Made by a program: the position numbers and the translations under genes. Below, in pieces: positions 12,302 through 24,617 of a stretch of 64,000 bases of DNA. This DNA comes from Pholiota molesta (taxonomy: Eukaryota > Basidiomycota > Agaricomycetes > Agaricales > Strophariaceae): positions 62,001-126,000 of the forward strand of contig JACGCK010000101.1 of NCBI GenBank assembly GCA_014925825.1. Reading direction: 5' to 3'. Position 1 is the first letter of the stretch. Each line of letters opens with the position of its first letter. Under the pieces are notes generated by a model. The model had not been told where the DNA came from. It saw nothing but the letters and a program-made list of their open reading frames with translations, and searched no databases.

Positions 12302-12814
12302 CTAGCAAAATTTTAATTCCTTCTGCTTATGATTTTGATAACTTTGTTGTTCGATTCGCCACAAGTTTTGCTGCGCCTCCCAATCTTGGGTTCTTTTTGG
12401 GTTCTTTCGATAGCGAGCTTCATATAAATTTTAAATACATCTATGAGTAAATTGGCCCGCAGCGGCGACCTTGACTTGCCATTATAAACTAAGATATGAA
12501 GAAAAAAAGATCTAAATTTCAAGTAAGAAGCTGGTCTGAGGATGCTGCTGGCTGCAAGCCATATTCGTCTCAACGTCTGGAGTCGAGACTGCAAGTGAAA
12601 CTAAATGGAGTACTGCACACCGACTATCCGGCGAAATTGTAATATTTATCCACTCTTTCGAATCTCTTGTTATATGTCTTGGCTCTATGTACTGTATTCT
12701 GTGAATTTGTTGTATCCACCGTAGTAATTTAAAATTGATTTACATGACGGCGTCAGATGCTGTTGGTAAGGAGGTAAAATTGTACAAGATATCATAGAAT
12801 CAAGCATCAATGCA
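12302..12814. other. Intergenic between convergent genes
   Basis: Lies between the stop of F-box-like gene B and the stop of P450 A. AT-rich, with no gene; it must contain both 3' UTRs. Confidence 0.5.
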
Positions 12815-14964
12815 TCATCGATCATCATCCACCAACACCAGTGACGCAAGTTCAGGGGATCGCAATGTGATGGCATATTCGAAAGGCTTGGGATATCTAA
12901 TGCAAGTTTCCTGATGAACACCGCTCGTCCAGCATTTCTGGTTGAAGCACTCACATCTGCATACCCGATGTATATTCACCAGAAGGTTCGATAGGTGCGC
13001 CTGTACCATCCACGGGCTTCCTGATATCAAACAAAAACAGGACAGTAGCTATGGTGAGCCACATAGACGACCATGCCATGTCCTGCCCAGGACAAGCCCG
13101 TCTTCCGAAACCAAAAGCGGCATCGGGATGGGGAACATTTGGGTCAACTTTATTTCCTTGAAGAAAGCGCTCAGGGCGGAAGGCATCAACGTCGTTTCCG
13201 TAAGTGGATGTATCATGTAGGATAGCCCTAAAAATACCAGTTTCAAAAATATATATCGTCCAGTGCAGTTGTGGCTCACCAGGAATTCCCTATAACCACT
13301 GAGCCAGCTGGTAGGAAATATCCATTATACAAATCATCGGCAACAAGTCGATGCGGAAGGGCTGATCGAAAGTAGACCCAGAATTACCAGCGTTAAAGAA
13401 TTTAATGGTGCAATCTGACAATGGAGATAATTACCCAGAGGGGCGACAGGCCGCCAGCGTAGTACTTCTTTCAGAATTGCGTCGATATAGGGTATCGATT
13501 GGTTGTCTGTGAAGTTGGGCAATCTTCCATTTCCAATAGCATGGTACACTGCTTCTTGACCTCGTTTCTGAATGTCAGGATAAAGTAACATGGCTAAGAA
13601 GAATGTCGATAGTGCCGAAACTGTCTTGAAGTTCAAAATAAGGATTAGGTTTATTAGAGGCGAATATGTTGCTCACCGTATCTGCCCCAGCTGAAAACGA
13701 CAGTTCCAGTCGTTATCAATGGTAAGTACGAATAGCCATACCATTTAAATTCCCAAATAATGGGCGCACCTTCGTACATAGCTCCGAGCGTGTCTTTAAG
13801 TATGACTTTCGACTCAGCATCATCGCTTTCTATGAGCTCCAGAGACCTAGCGGCGATCGACATATTCAGGACACCAGCAGCCTTGCTTTCATTCTCAGTA
13901 TTTGAGGTAATAAAAAGCAAGGGCAAGTTCCTGACCATCTGTTCTTCCACATTTTTGAACGGTTTTTCGACCATATTTTCCGAAAGGGTTTTCCATTTTT
14001 TGGCCTCCCTTTTGAACCCCATCCCTGGAAGCCATGATGGAAGATACTTGAGTATTGGAAGGAAGTCTACGAAATAGGTCCCCCAATTCGCGGACTTGAT
14101 AATGGGGACAAGCCCCGCTTCGGACAGCTTGATATACGGATCATGTTCTGGTAGAATCCGGAGCCCATATGCCGTCGATAGAATGATCTCTCCTGCCATG
14201 CTTCAACCACGTATTTTTTTTTGATTAAACATCGAGAAACATAGGGTCCAGGCTACTCACTGTCTCAAATAATCTACAAGTTTGTCCGGGCTGCCTTCGA
14301 TGATTTTACGCAAAAAATGGTTGATCGCCTTCGCTGTAAGATCTCGATGGAGAAGAGATTTGGGCGGCTGTAATTCCCGAGTGAAGAGCTTCCGTCGATC
14401 CTTCCATGCCTTGCCGTATCCTTGGAAATTGAAGTCCCATGAGAAGCCACTCCTAAAGTTACAAATGGCTGTTAAGTCAGTATATGTATATAACCTTCGC
14501 CGCGTGTTTTATACATACAGCTCATTTAGCATCACATATCGTGGTCTATAAGATAAACGTCAACGAGTAGTTGTAGCTCTTGCAATTGATACTCACCGAT
14601 CAGAATATATCGCGGATCGTTTATCCAGCAAGTCGTGAGCCGCTTGCCTTGAATTTAATATGATCATTGGAGTGCCGGCCATATTCAAGCAGATAATGTC
14701 AGATTCTGCACGCATCCGAGTCTACGCCTCAGAATGAGTACTCTTTCTAGTCAGTTAACCTGGCTCACCGAATTGAATCCCCCATTCCTGATATGCTTTC
14801 CATTCGTCTTTGTCCGGGATGTTGAAAATGTTTCCTAGCAATGGTACTCCGAAAGGCCCAGGAGGAAGTTTGGCGGCCCTGGCTTGACGCGAAATTATGT
14901 AGGTAAGTCCTATGGAAAGAAGGAGTGTCCCAAATGCTAAGGGACTAGATGTTACCCATTCCAT
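12815..14964 (-). CDS. Cytochrome P450 A
   Basis: A membrane-anchored haem monooxygenase. The start at 14964 gives an N-terminal anchor (LAFGTLLLSIGLTYIIS) and the proline hinge KLPPGPFGVPLLGN. About ten exons splice to a full-length protein: substrate-region blocks (FSWDFNFQGYGKAWKDRR), helix I YEAGADTTVSALSTFF, the K-helix ExxR as LKEVLRWRP (about 13451-13477), the PERF-like AFRPERFLQGNKV and the haem loop FGFGRRACPGQDMAW (about 13070-13115) with its cysteine. The last exon begins after an intron near 12890-12945 and ends SPELASLVLVDDDR. One intron near 13890 (between EEQM and AAGVLNM, 54 nt) keeps the frame and is inferred from family spacing. It resembles the Agaricomycete clan related to O-methylsterigmatocystin oxidoreductase; the substrate is unknown. 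It is not closely related to P450 B and C in this window. Confidence 0.88.
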
Positions 14965-15200
14965 GGTGCGATCACTGGCTTCGATGGTGTAGGTGAGTAA
15001 TTTTACTCGAGAATTGGGTGGGAGCTATATCGCGCTCCCACGAGGACAAGAAGATAACAAGATGATAAGCCGCGGATAAGTATAACAGTAAAGATTTATT
15101 TTGAGATACACAAGTCGACATTTTTATAGAGGCCATGAATATTGATTGCGAGGGATAGAGCGCTTCGCCCGTCGTTAAATGATAGATCTAACAAGATTAA

Positions 15201-16612
15201 CTACAGCTTCATGTACATCATGTCCCAATCCGGTAAGTCCAATTCCATCTCATATTCCACTTCGAGGCCGAGGGCAGACAAGTGAGAGAAGCACTTCTTT
15301 CGAAGCTTCTTACCCATTGGTTTGTACAGCTTGGCAAGTCTACCTCCTTGTTTCTTGTCAAACTTCTGTCGCGCCGTGCATGTGATGTACACGGTTATGG
15401 ACACCTCCTTGAGCGACGGAAATCCGAGATCCTGGCTGAGAATGACGTCCATTTCCTTGAGCCATGTCTCGAGTTCGGCATACAACCGTTCCGCCTCGGC
15501 AACAGTTGAATCGACGCCCTTGATGTCCAAGGAGATGATGAGCGTCTCGAACGCAACGAGCTCGTGAGAGTCAGATAGTCGTTTTATCTGCTCTTTGACA
15601 CGAGGAAAATCCACGTGCTGGCTGTATTGCCCCGAATAAGTATTAATCGGGGCAAAGAACTGAACCTTTCGTAGTGTTCGAGAAGGTCCAGACAGGAGGA
15701 AATCTCCGAAGCCTTCGAAGGTCAGCCTTTCAGCGTCCCGATGCACTGTAATGTGTGTTTTGAGTAAATATCAGAAATCTGCTCAAGGAAGAAGTGCTCA
15801 CCTTCACAGACGAGCTCCTCCAAGCCAGTGCAAGCTTGGATTAGAAGTCCGGAACCATCGACGTCTGCTGGCTCGTCCAATTCGACGGAGAGATCTTGCA
15901 CCGAACGAAAATCGAAGATAGGCTGAGCACCTGCAGGGGACATGAAGCCGGCAACAAGAAGTGACAATGTTCGGCCGCTTCGAGGACCGATAGAGAGAGA
16001 TGAAAGGGGTGCAGAGGGGGCATACGAGCGCGTATCTATTATGGGCGCCGCGACAGTGTCAGTCCCAAGCTCCTCGATGCTCAGGTCTCGCAGATTTGGC
16101 GAGTTCCCCAGCTGAACCAGGTACTGCATGGGGTAATTATCCAATCTGCTTAGACTCAGCGATCGAAGATCGGGAGAATGAACGATGTTGTTGATTGCCA
16201 TGGCTAGCTGGGGATCCACGTCTTCCAAGAAGTCTGTGGGAGGGTTGTTCAAGTCGGCGTCACCTGCAAAATAAAACCCATCTACGCGTTTGAGATTCTG
16301 GATGAATTTCAATACAACGACGTCATTGCCAGAGAACGTGTAATGGAAGTTTCGAATATAATCGATAAGGTGGGGCGCGGATTCGGAGAAGAAGGTAAGT
16401 TTTTCGAAGTTTGTTTCGCTGTAGGTCACTGTCTTAAACAGGTGTCGTTGACAGAGTGGCAACAAGAGTTTCTGCGTCAACGACAGATTCTTCAAGGAAG
16501 GACGCAAGTCATCATGCGTAGCGCACTCGTTGACGATGAGGGCGTATACATCGGATGGGATTTGAGGAACGGGGTTGGAGGGACGCCCAAGGCTACTGTA
16601 GACTGTGGCCAT
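15201..16612 (-). CDS. F-box-like protein, paralogue C
   Basis: Two exons, 16612-15802 and 15745-15201, with the intron at the equivalent position to genes A and B (after the CEG/CE residues). The N-terminus has a readable F-box start, IPSDVYALIVNECATHDDL, then SLTQKLLLPLCQRHLF as in the tandem pair. The middle has LRSLSLSRLDNYPMQYLVQL-type leucine-rich segments. The C-terminal half is much more diverged from A and B and ends in a basic and acidic tail (KKLRKKCFSHLSAL...DWDMMYMKL). It sits on the other strand across P450 A, so the family spread here by an older, inverted duplication before the recent A/B tandem event. Confidence 0.72.
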
Positions 16613-17503
16613 GGATGGGAGGCAAGATGGTTAGTGAGAATGAACGTCCCAATGGCAGATTTTATGCCTTCCAGATAGCTCGTCAGTAGGGTCCTAAAAC
16701 CCTACACTTAATCTCCATAAAAAGAAAGAAGGCCAGTGAATTCAGTTGGGAACGTCATAGCAACAGAGGAGTTTCTTTGTACTCGTCGGAGGTGAAGATC
16801 GGAAATGAATTTATGTGGGTTCGCCTAGAACAGGTTCTGACAATGCAGGGTAATGGTTGCTCAAGCGCAACTCAAGCGCTTACCCGACATTGCTCCAAAA
16901 GCCAACCAAAAGCGAGGACAAAGGCCAGAAGAAATTGTAGTAAAAATGAAAAAGAAGGACCATTTCAAGTCGGATCTGCCGCGCGTGGCCAACCCATGGC
17001 CACCCTGTGGGCCATTTGAGGCCATTTGGATCTTTGTTTCCGGCGACCAACACGCGAGGATTGAATATATCACGGCTCCAGTCCGATCCATGATAAGACT
17101 AGCGCTTCGGAAACGCCCATACTCTAGCGATGTATAAGGATTGTGGTTCCGAAACACCAGGGAATTGCAAGCGCAAGCTGGAATAATGTGGGACTCAGTG
17201 CTCGGGTGATCGATGATAGAACGGAACCAAGTCAAACTTGGAATGAGATAGGCAAGTGTGGCTGTGCTAATAATATTGTCACGTCAAGTGTTGTGACGTG
17301 TCCTTAACATCCAGGACTCCCGCCAGCACACCGTCTTTCGTTCTGCCACCACACCGTCGCCGTCGTCGGACGCCATCGCGCTCTATCAGGGCTCAGAGAA
17401 TGTAAGTTCTCGCTCACGAAATCTCCCTGAAATACCTTCTCATGAAGTGCGATGAACATATTCGAACAGCAATACCGCAAGCGAACTCGCTTGAATAACG
17501 AAA
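16613..17503. other. Divergent promoter region, paralogue C and Sec62
   Basis: Separates two genes that are read outward. The right part (17290-17400) has GC-rich CCGTCGCCGTCGTCGG sequence close to the Sec62 start, as expected for a housekeeping promoter. Open frames around 16777-17235 have no motif. Confidence 0.5.
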
Positions 17504-18428
17504 ATGGAACAGCAGGCCAAAGCCCCTCCCGAAATAAAGAAGATTGCCCAATTCCTGCGCGGAGGAGGTGCGGGCATGAAAATTCGCGTCGGTGCTTTGA
17601 ACGGGAAGCGTTTGGATTACTTCAAAGGTGCGTGTCCATATCGTCACACCTATGCCACCGAGTTGCTGAACCCATCAGCAGGAAAGTCCGCTATTAAAGC
17701 TCTCTTGTCACCCGCTTTCGCCAAAGTCAAAGGCGCACCAAAAGTCACATCCGAGACCGAGGCCCAAACGATCCTGCAATCTGTCAACGCCTATGCTTTC
17801 TTCCTACGTGTGCAGCGTGGCGGTCCCACCGGCTCCTCGTCATCATCACCGAAGGCCCTCCAAATCATCCCTGAGCAGATGTTCTCCCCCGACGAATACT
17901 ATGCCTGGTTCTACGAAGGCTCGCAGTGGACGACGTATGCAGGCGGAATTCTTATGGTGGCTATCATGCTTGCCGGTGTCATGTTTCCGTTGTGGCCGCC
18001 CATCATGCGCCTTGGCGTGTGGTATCTGAGTATGGCCATGCTCGGCCTCATCGGTCTCTTCTTTGGCCTTGCGATTGTTCGTCTAATCTTCTACATTATC
18101 ACGATCGTCGTGGCGAGTCCCGGAATCTGGATATTCCCTCAACTGTTTGCGGATGTCGGATTTGTGAGTACTTCGAACTGTCGATGATGCATGATGCAGA
18201 ATACTTACTCTATATTTGCAGGTTGAATCCTTTATTCCTCTATGGGAATGGGATATTCCTCAAAAGAAAGGCAAGAAGAAGAAGAGCGACAAGAAAGAGA
18301 AGAAATCGTCTTCTGAGAAGCACAAGGACAATGGAGGGGCTTTCATCGAAGAAGTCGCCGAGTCGGAGGACTCGCGCCCGAATAGTCGCAGTGCCCGTAT
18401 AGAAGAGGTCGAAGACGAGGATGCATGA
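17504..18428 (+). CDS. sec62: Sec62, ER protein translocation subunit
   Basis: A subunit of the Sec61/Sec62/Sec63 complex for post-translational import into the ER. Exons 17504-17627, 17682-18163 and 18222-18428. The first intron is 54 nt and keeps the frame, so an unspliced reading adds a false 18-residue insert; splicing gives the family sequence DYFKGKSAIKALLSPAF. Next are EYYAWFYEGSQW, two membrane helices (ILMVAIMLAGVMFPLWPP and LSMAMLGLIGLFFGLAIV), a third hydrophobic stretch and the family block IFPQLFADVGFVESFIPLW. The C-terminal tail is strongly charged, with a Lys-rich cluster (KKGKKKKSDKKEKKSS) and an acidic end, fitting a cytosolic ribosome- or Sec63-facing tail. Length and domain order are normal. 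Confidence 0.93.
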
Positions 18429-18794
18429 AGGGATGTGCGGTCATGTACTATTTTACTTGTGTTATTTCTGCCTTTTCCTTTGGTACTTGCATTATATATT
18501 CCACATTCACATACCTATCATAGTTCCCATCTCGAACCAACTTCCCATACAGGATGGCGATCCTCACCTTTCGCTTAATTTATATCAGTCGTTTGCACTG
18601 TTCCGAGTTGGTAAATCTCACTCGAGCCTCACTCTGTAAGGCAGAGAAAGCTACATCGAAGAGAGAATTAAGGACATTATTCAGAACTCTAAAGTGTTTC
18701 ATAAGAGAGAACTCCAGACTGGTCAGTGATGCCAAAAGCAAAAAGGTCGATTACAAAAGTGAAAGCACAAAAATAATTATTGCTTCCCAGTGAG

Positions 18795-18866
18795 AACCGA
18801 CGGTGGGGGTCGAACCCACAACCTCTGCCTTAGGAAAGCAACGCGCTACCATTGCGCCACGACGGC
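18795..18866 (-). tRNA. tRNA-Arg (anticodon CCT)
   Basis: Read on the minus strand: acceptor GCCGTCG with CGTCGGT (one T-T mismatch), D-arm GCGC...GCGC, anticodon loop TTCCTAA and T-arm GTGGG TTCGACC CCCAC. No intron. It lies about 370 bases beyond the Sec62 stop. Confidence 0.85.
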
Positions 18867-19548
18867 TACATCAAGAGGTTGTGGTTTTCCATATATAGAC
18901 TCTACCTAGTGGGTATGTGCGTGAATACGATGAAATTCATTACCACCCGCAGAATCCCTGTTTGATATTGACCTTGAGTACTTGAGTGCCAGGAGCATCA
19001 AAAGCTTTCTGCCCACTGCTCTTCCTCCGAATTCTTTGTAAATTTTCAAAGGTGTCGAGCTTTTTCAATGATCGGGCAGCGAAGATAGTACTTGCGGCAG
19101 CGCAGGGCTGATTATAACACACATTTTCTTCTATCGGAAAAAGAATGACAACCAACTCCAATTGCGTTTTGGTTTACTATGCAATAATACTACAAAAGAA
19201 TGTATACAAACGAAAGAGATAAGTTAAAATGAGCAAAAAGATAAAACGATTGTGTCAGGGGAATGCTCAAAAATGGCCCCGGCGTACGAAGAAAAATGCG
19301 AAGGTAAGTAATAAATGATAATGCCGTTAGTTATTCGTAATATGCTGGATGCTGGACGCGTGAGTGTGAGTGTATGTAGAGATGCCATGCTAATGATCAT
19401 TGATGAGTTGTTTGGGTCGATGCGAAAAAAGAAACTGAATGCCAAGGAACGTTGTGTGTGGTTATCGTAAAAATGAAAATCTATAGCGAGCGAAAAGCAG
19501 AGCCATCGCAGGTTCCCGCCGGGCGCGCGTCGACGACAGACTCCTAAA
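18867..19548. other. Intergenic, no gene supported
   Basis: Between tRNA-Arg and the 3' end of the kinase gene. AT-rich, with only short frames. Confidence 0.5.
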
Positions 19549-21937
19549 TCATGTCTGCGCTGGCCCTAAATCTTCCCGGAAGAAACCAATGCCGGGTAGA
19601 GCGAAGTTGATGGCGCTGCTCGTGAGATGCAGCATCGGCAGCACCGCAGGCGGCGGGTCCAGGCTCCGCTCCTCCTCCGCCGTCTTCAAGTTCAAGCTGC
19701 TGCTGAAAACAGAATCGTCCCGCCGCGGCGCCTGGACCGCGTCCGCCCCCCACTTCTTCTGCACGCCAGGCAGCCGCGTGAGGTGCCGCAGCAGCCGCTT
19801 GACCGCGCGCAGCGGGTGGATGAGGTGGCTCAGCGGGAGCGCGTCCAGCTGGAAGCGCCGCAGCTGGTGCAGGCGGTGCAGCCGCCGGTGACGGCGCCCG
19901 AGGGAAGAGCCTGACTGCGAGGCGGCCGAGCGGCGACGACTTGCCGTGGGCGTGATCGGCGGCGCCGGGGCCAGGGACGGGGACGCAGGGCGGGGTGGCG
20001 ATGGCGGGGGCGCGGGCGGTGCCGCGGCGACGACGCCGTTGTGCAGCGACGGCGGGTGCGAGCCTTGAGACGGGGGTAATGTCGGTCATCGAAGAAGAAA
20101 CGGAGGAAGAGAGCTGACATTGGTGGGGCGGCAGGGACTCTACCTGCACGGGGTACGGCGTCCACCGGAAGGCGTCGTAGTTGGGCTCTGGGGAGGGCGT
20201 TCCTGAACGCGTAAAGTGCTGGTCTTCGCCGGCGAAGGAGCTTGAGAAGGACGAGTCGGAATAGGTCGAAGGGGAGGACATCTGCGTCGCTGACGAGGGC
20301 GTCCACATGGAAGGGGAGATCATCTCCTTGTCCTCGCCGACGGCAGTAATCGCCGAGTCCGGCACGACGACTACAGCCTTGGGCGAGGCGGGGCTGTTGA
20401 CGAAGAACATGGACGAATAGGGGTCGTATTCGATGGCAGTATGCATGATAGAGGTGCCGGGGGAGAAGGAGGACATGCTGGAGCTGGCATCATAGATGCG
20501 TGGCCGCGGGATGTTGGTGTTGATCATGAGGCTGGAGCGCAGATCGGGCTTGTTGAGCCTCGCGCCAAACGTTTGGTCGAAGCTTTCAGGCGTGGTGGGC
20601 ACCGAGGTCTGGGCAGTATGAACAGAGGAGGGCGTCTCCGAGCGATCAAAGAGATCCATCCCGAAGTGGTCGCGGTCGCGGTCGTGGTCGTAATCCGATT
20701 CAGAGGAGACAGGCGACTCGAAGTCCCAGGTAGCGCCGCAAGACGAGTACGTGGTCCAGCGGGCGCCATACGAGGACCGTCCCGCGTACGACGGCGCAGC
20801 GAAGACGATATCCGAGTTCGAGTCCTTGCTCCAGCACGACTTGAGGGGAGAAACCACCTCCTCGGGTACGGGCGATTGGGCCGGGGGCGACTGCGGGCCG
20901 ACATCATCTCCATTGCTGGAAGACGCGGAGTCGATGTCCATGCTGGACTCCCAGGGGCAGCGCGCCATGCTGCCCTCGAAAACGACGCCGTCGGAGTAGA
21001 AGCTGTTGATCTCCTCGATGGCGTAGCGCACCTCGTGCAGCGACGCGCGCTCGCGCCAGTCGACGTCGAGCATGCGGACGAGGATGTCGTTGATCTCGGG
21101 AGAGATGGGGAGAACGGTTGGGAGGAAGCCCATCGGATCGCGAAGGTAGGCCTGGAAGGTGGGGTCGCCTGGAGTCGCTGACTTCCAGGGGTTGCGACCG
21201 GTCGCAAGGTTGAGAAGGATAATTCCCAACGACCAGATGTCGTTAGACATCGGCGAGTAGTGGCCAGTAGGCGCAAATTCTCCGCCTTGGCATTCTGAGA
21301 GTAGAGACCCGTCAGGCCCGATGTGAATTCAAAAGAGCCGAAGATACTTACCTGGACTCATATGGTAGACGCTACCAGTGCGAAATTCATCGCTGACCTT
21401 GTCAGTTGTGGCAAGGCCAAAGTCCGTGATGGCGACCCGAAGACCGTCATCGAAACAGAGTATATTCTCTGGCTTTAAGTCTCGGTGGTAGATACCGAGA
21501 GAATGGCAGTATTCAACTGCATCGAGGAGCTGGAGGAAGACGTCCTTGATGAGGGCGTCGTCCCCGAGATAGCGACAGCTATGTAGGATCTGCGTGAACA
21601 GATCGTGGTCCGGCGCGTAGTCCATGACAATGTAGGTGTGGTTGCCCTGATCCACGACACGGTGGAGGGTCACAACGCCCGGGTGGGCGGAGGCGAGTTG
21701 GTGGAGCGCGATCTCGCGGATGTGGGTCTGCCGTTGGCGGGTGGTGTGTTGGCCGGATGCGACGAGACATTTGACGGCGTACGATTTGGAGGGAAAGCGA
21801 GGCTCGACCGCGCGATATACGACGCCGTAGCCGCCGACACCTAGAACTTCGACAAGTTCAAGAGATCCTCCATCTATGAGAGTCCCGACGGGTGGATGGA
21901 TCGGCGAGGCGGCTTGAGGAGAGGTCTTCGAAGACAT
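19549..21937 (-). CDS. Ran1/Pat1-like serine/threonine protein kinase
   Basis: Three exons: 21937-21352, 21294-20119 and 20063-19549. The ATG at 21937 is chosen over upstream ones because it puts a short leader before the kinase domain. Motifs in order: glycine loop GVGGYGVVY, catalytic Lys in SYAVKCL, HRDLKPEN, DFGLA, the activation-loop end MSPECQGGEFAPTGHYS and DIWSLGIILLNLATGRNPW. This is the fungal Ran1 group; in fission yeast Ran1/Pat1 blocks entry into meiosis. After the domain comes a tail of over 400 residues rich in Ser, Pro and Thr with many SP/TP sites, then a basic C-terminus (LHRLHQLRRFQLDALPLSHL). The 55-nt intron at 20118-20064 is inferred because without it the tail shifts into a Pro/Ala/Arg-rich wrong frame; with it, QKKWG and the end RSLDPPPAVLPMLHL are recovered. 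Confidence 0.87.
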
Positions 21938-23657
21938 CGGAGAATTCGGAGAGAGAAGGTCTAGAAAATAGAGGAGAGGGAGGGAGAGGGAAACTGTTAG
22001 CACCAGTGCGAACGGGGACTTCGAAGTGGAAAAAGAGGGATGTAAATGTGGACATATATATGGATGGAAATACATAACGTGATAGACAGCCCGTTTGCGC
22101 GTGTATGACATGAGGATCAGGATATCAAAACGCTTCGGCACTCACAAAGTGACTTCCGCACGTTATTCCGTACAGCGGTATAGCCCAGCGAGGGAGTAGA
22201 GTTTCGTCGCGATATACCCGGAGGGTCAGGAAGGGATGCATATTCTGTGGTATTGCGTATTTAGCCACTCTTTGCGACCGAGACGGAGCTGGGCGCGCCG
22301 GCCAAATTAGGAAACACGACTATGCGAACAACAACCACGAGGCTAAACATGAACCGGTATGGAAGGCCGGCAGCGCACTTAATGCAGCCCTTTACATTGC
22401 ATCGATCCCTACGTACGAGACTCGCAAGGAAGATCGGATGACGATATCACAAGCGAGAAACGGCAAAGAGTCCCCCATTTTCACTTCCCAAGGCGGGGAA
22501 AAGGATAACGAATATCTGCTTGACTGCGAGGGATGATTTTCATCTGGCTGGATGATAGGGCGAAGTAACGCATGAGTGATAGACCCTAAACATGAATTGG
22601 AATGGTTCACTGCGGGCCTGACGCAGCTGGTCGAGACTGCCTTCTGGAATAGTAACGGCCAGATTTGGAGCCAATACCATTTTACTTGACGGAGGATTGA
22701 AGGCCAGAATTAAGTGAACGGCCGCAAGGGTAAGTAAGACCTTTTTCTTCTTGACGCACGAGAGGGTCCGAGTCATCGAATTCCTTATCCGGTGAACCGG
22801 TGACAAGGGGATCGAACTTCGGAGGGCCAAAGCAAAGTTTGTCAAGAGCAATTATGAAGCACAGTTTGGAGTTCTTGGCTCCTAAAAAAATGGGCCATAT
22901 CTCATCCAAATACGGTCAGATATGTGTTGCCTCCTCGGCGTTTAATGTATTCAGTTGACATTGGTTCGGCCTTTATCTGGGCAACATAAGCATTTTCGAA
23001 ATTTCATAGCGATACGGTGGCATGAAAATCCAGAAGGTTGACCGATGAGGCTCACCGCAGACAATAGGATTGAACCATATCGATAAGCTTGGTCACCAGA
23101 CAGAATTAAAATTCCGCCTTCTTCAAATCCATTCCAATGCGAGCACATAGATGAATAAGATTAGTGCTTCCATTGAACGCGAGGCTAGCAGCTAGCGGCA
23201 ACAAATGTCGTGCATCCAAGACACCATCATATACGTTATGAGGCAGTGGGGTGTGCGGTCAATGTCAGGCAACGCGAGGACAAGAGGCAACAGAAATGAA
23301 GCAAGTGAAACCGCATCAAAACAAGAGCGTTGGGGAAGAGGCGCGCAATTCTAAAAATGATGCCACGCGCTGATGGCAATGTTGTCACACACGTGATGCG
23401 ACGCGTCCTATTTTCGTTTGGTTAAAACACGTGACTTCCTTCCCGTTTAAGTTTTGCGCAGGGCTCCAGCTCCTGCCACCAGTGCACCACCAGACCAACC
23501 TCCTGCGGCGTCCCCGTCGCTCCCTAGTCTCGCGCATCCGATTGACAGCAGCACCCGCGATCATCATATCATCGTAACACTTTCGCGAGACACGCACAAC
23601 GTACATTACATCCAACTGCCTCGTGTCGATCTATAATTCATCACACCCACCAGCGTC
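21938..23657. promoter_or_regulatory. Divergent promoter region, kinase and KEN-box gene
   Basis: 1.7 kb between two outward-facing genes. Open frames inside carry no motif. Near the right-hand gene there are two CACGTG boxes (23390-23395, 23428-23433) and an ACGCGT (23401-23406). Confidence 0.5.
23401..23406. promoter_or_regulatory. ACGCGT (MluI cell-cycle box-like)
   Basis: The palindrome ACGCGT, the consensus bound by the MBF factor at G1/S genes in yeasts, lies about 250 bases before the KEN-box gene and between two CACGTG sites. The match is exact, but a six-base site can occur by chance. Confidence 0.4.
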
Positions 23658-24617
23658 ATGTCTCTTCGCACATTTACGGTTTTTCAGGATGCCCCATCAG
23701 GCGGCGTGCAGCAGCCTAAAATTTCTCGCCCCAACGCAATGGTGACCAGATCCCAACGTTTCGCATCTAATATCGCCACGGGCGAAAACGTTGCCACTAC
23801 AGACGATTTGTCAACTATCAACAAGGAAAACTACAACCCTGCTACTGGAGAGTGTGCAGGCCCTTCGACTAGCGGCTTGAAGAAGCGTAAAACTGCTGTG
23901 CTTGCCACCAAGGTCCAGCCAGCCCCTGCCAGCAGCAAGTCCAAGGGATCATCGAAGGACAAAGATGCTCAGCCGGAGCTTGGACCCGAGCAGAAGAAAC
24001 GCAAGGCATCTGCTCCGTCCTCTGCGTTGAAATCGAAGGCTACCAAGAAAGATACCACCAAGGGATCCGGGACTGCGAAGAAGACTACGAAGCGAACTGG
24101 TTCGAAGAAAGTTGCGCCGATGCCCAAGCTGAAAGAGGAGGACGCTGGAGAGATTGATCGCATCGCGGACGCGGACGCGGATGCACGCTGCTACGAATTG
24201 ACTGTCAAGCCTCTGGCTGATGTCTCCCAGGCTTATGAAGAGGTTGACGTGTTTGAGAGCTTTACCACTTGCTCGACTTCCACAACGGCTGCTCATGAGC
24301 GCAATGTCAAATTTAGCACAGTCAAGGTTTGTCACAGATCTGTATCTCCCTTATTAAAACGTGCTTATCACCCTCCGCACACCCAACAGGAATCGTCCGT
24401 TGAGCCTGAGCTTCGCGACTACTTCCAGCCTACTCAGGCCACCTTCCCCTCTACTGCTGGCCGTCTACTGCGAGCATTATCGGAAGATGCTCCTGCACGC
24501 ACTTTCTCCACTCCGGAGCGGAGAAATATATACTCTGCCTTTACGTTCTCCTCGCCCTCCGCTCCAACTAGCTCAAAGTCTGGCCTCTTTTCTCCTGTTG
24601 CCGAGGAAGGGCTGTAA
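23658..24617 (+). CDS. Lys-rich nuclear protein with a KEN box, possible cell-cycle regulator
   Basis: I do not recognise a family. The start is the first ATG after a promoter-like region. The product is hydrophilic and basic in its middle part, with several nuclear-localisation-like clusters (LKKRKTAV, EQKKRKAS, KSKATKKDTTKGSG). A KEN box, the degron read by the APC/C with Cdh1, sits at residues 56-58 (TINKENYNP), and TP/SP sites occur near the C-terminus (FSTPERR, GLFSPVAEE). The stretch 24327-24389 (63 nt) begins gtttgt and ends cccaacag, so it may be an in-frame intron; both forms keep the frame. The layout (basic disordered protein, N-terminal KEN, C-terminal CDK-like sites) recalls securin, sororin or Cdc6-type proteins, but I cannot assign one. 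Confidence 0.6.
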   Translation: MSLRTFTVFQDAPSGGVQQPKISRPNAMVTRSQRFASNIATGENVATTDDLSTINKENYNPATGECAGPSTSGLKKRKTAVLATKVQPAPASSKSKGSSKDKDAQPELGPEQKKRKASAPSSALKSKATKKDTTKGSGTAKKTTKRTGSKKVAPMPKLKEEDAGEIDRIADADADARCYELTVKPLADVSQAYEEVDVFESFTTCSTSTTAAHERNVKFSTVKVCHRSVSPLLKRAYHPPHTQQESSVEPELRDYFQPTQATFPSTAGRLLRALSEDAPARTFSTPERRNIYSAFTFSSPSAPTSSKSGLFSPVAEEGL

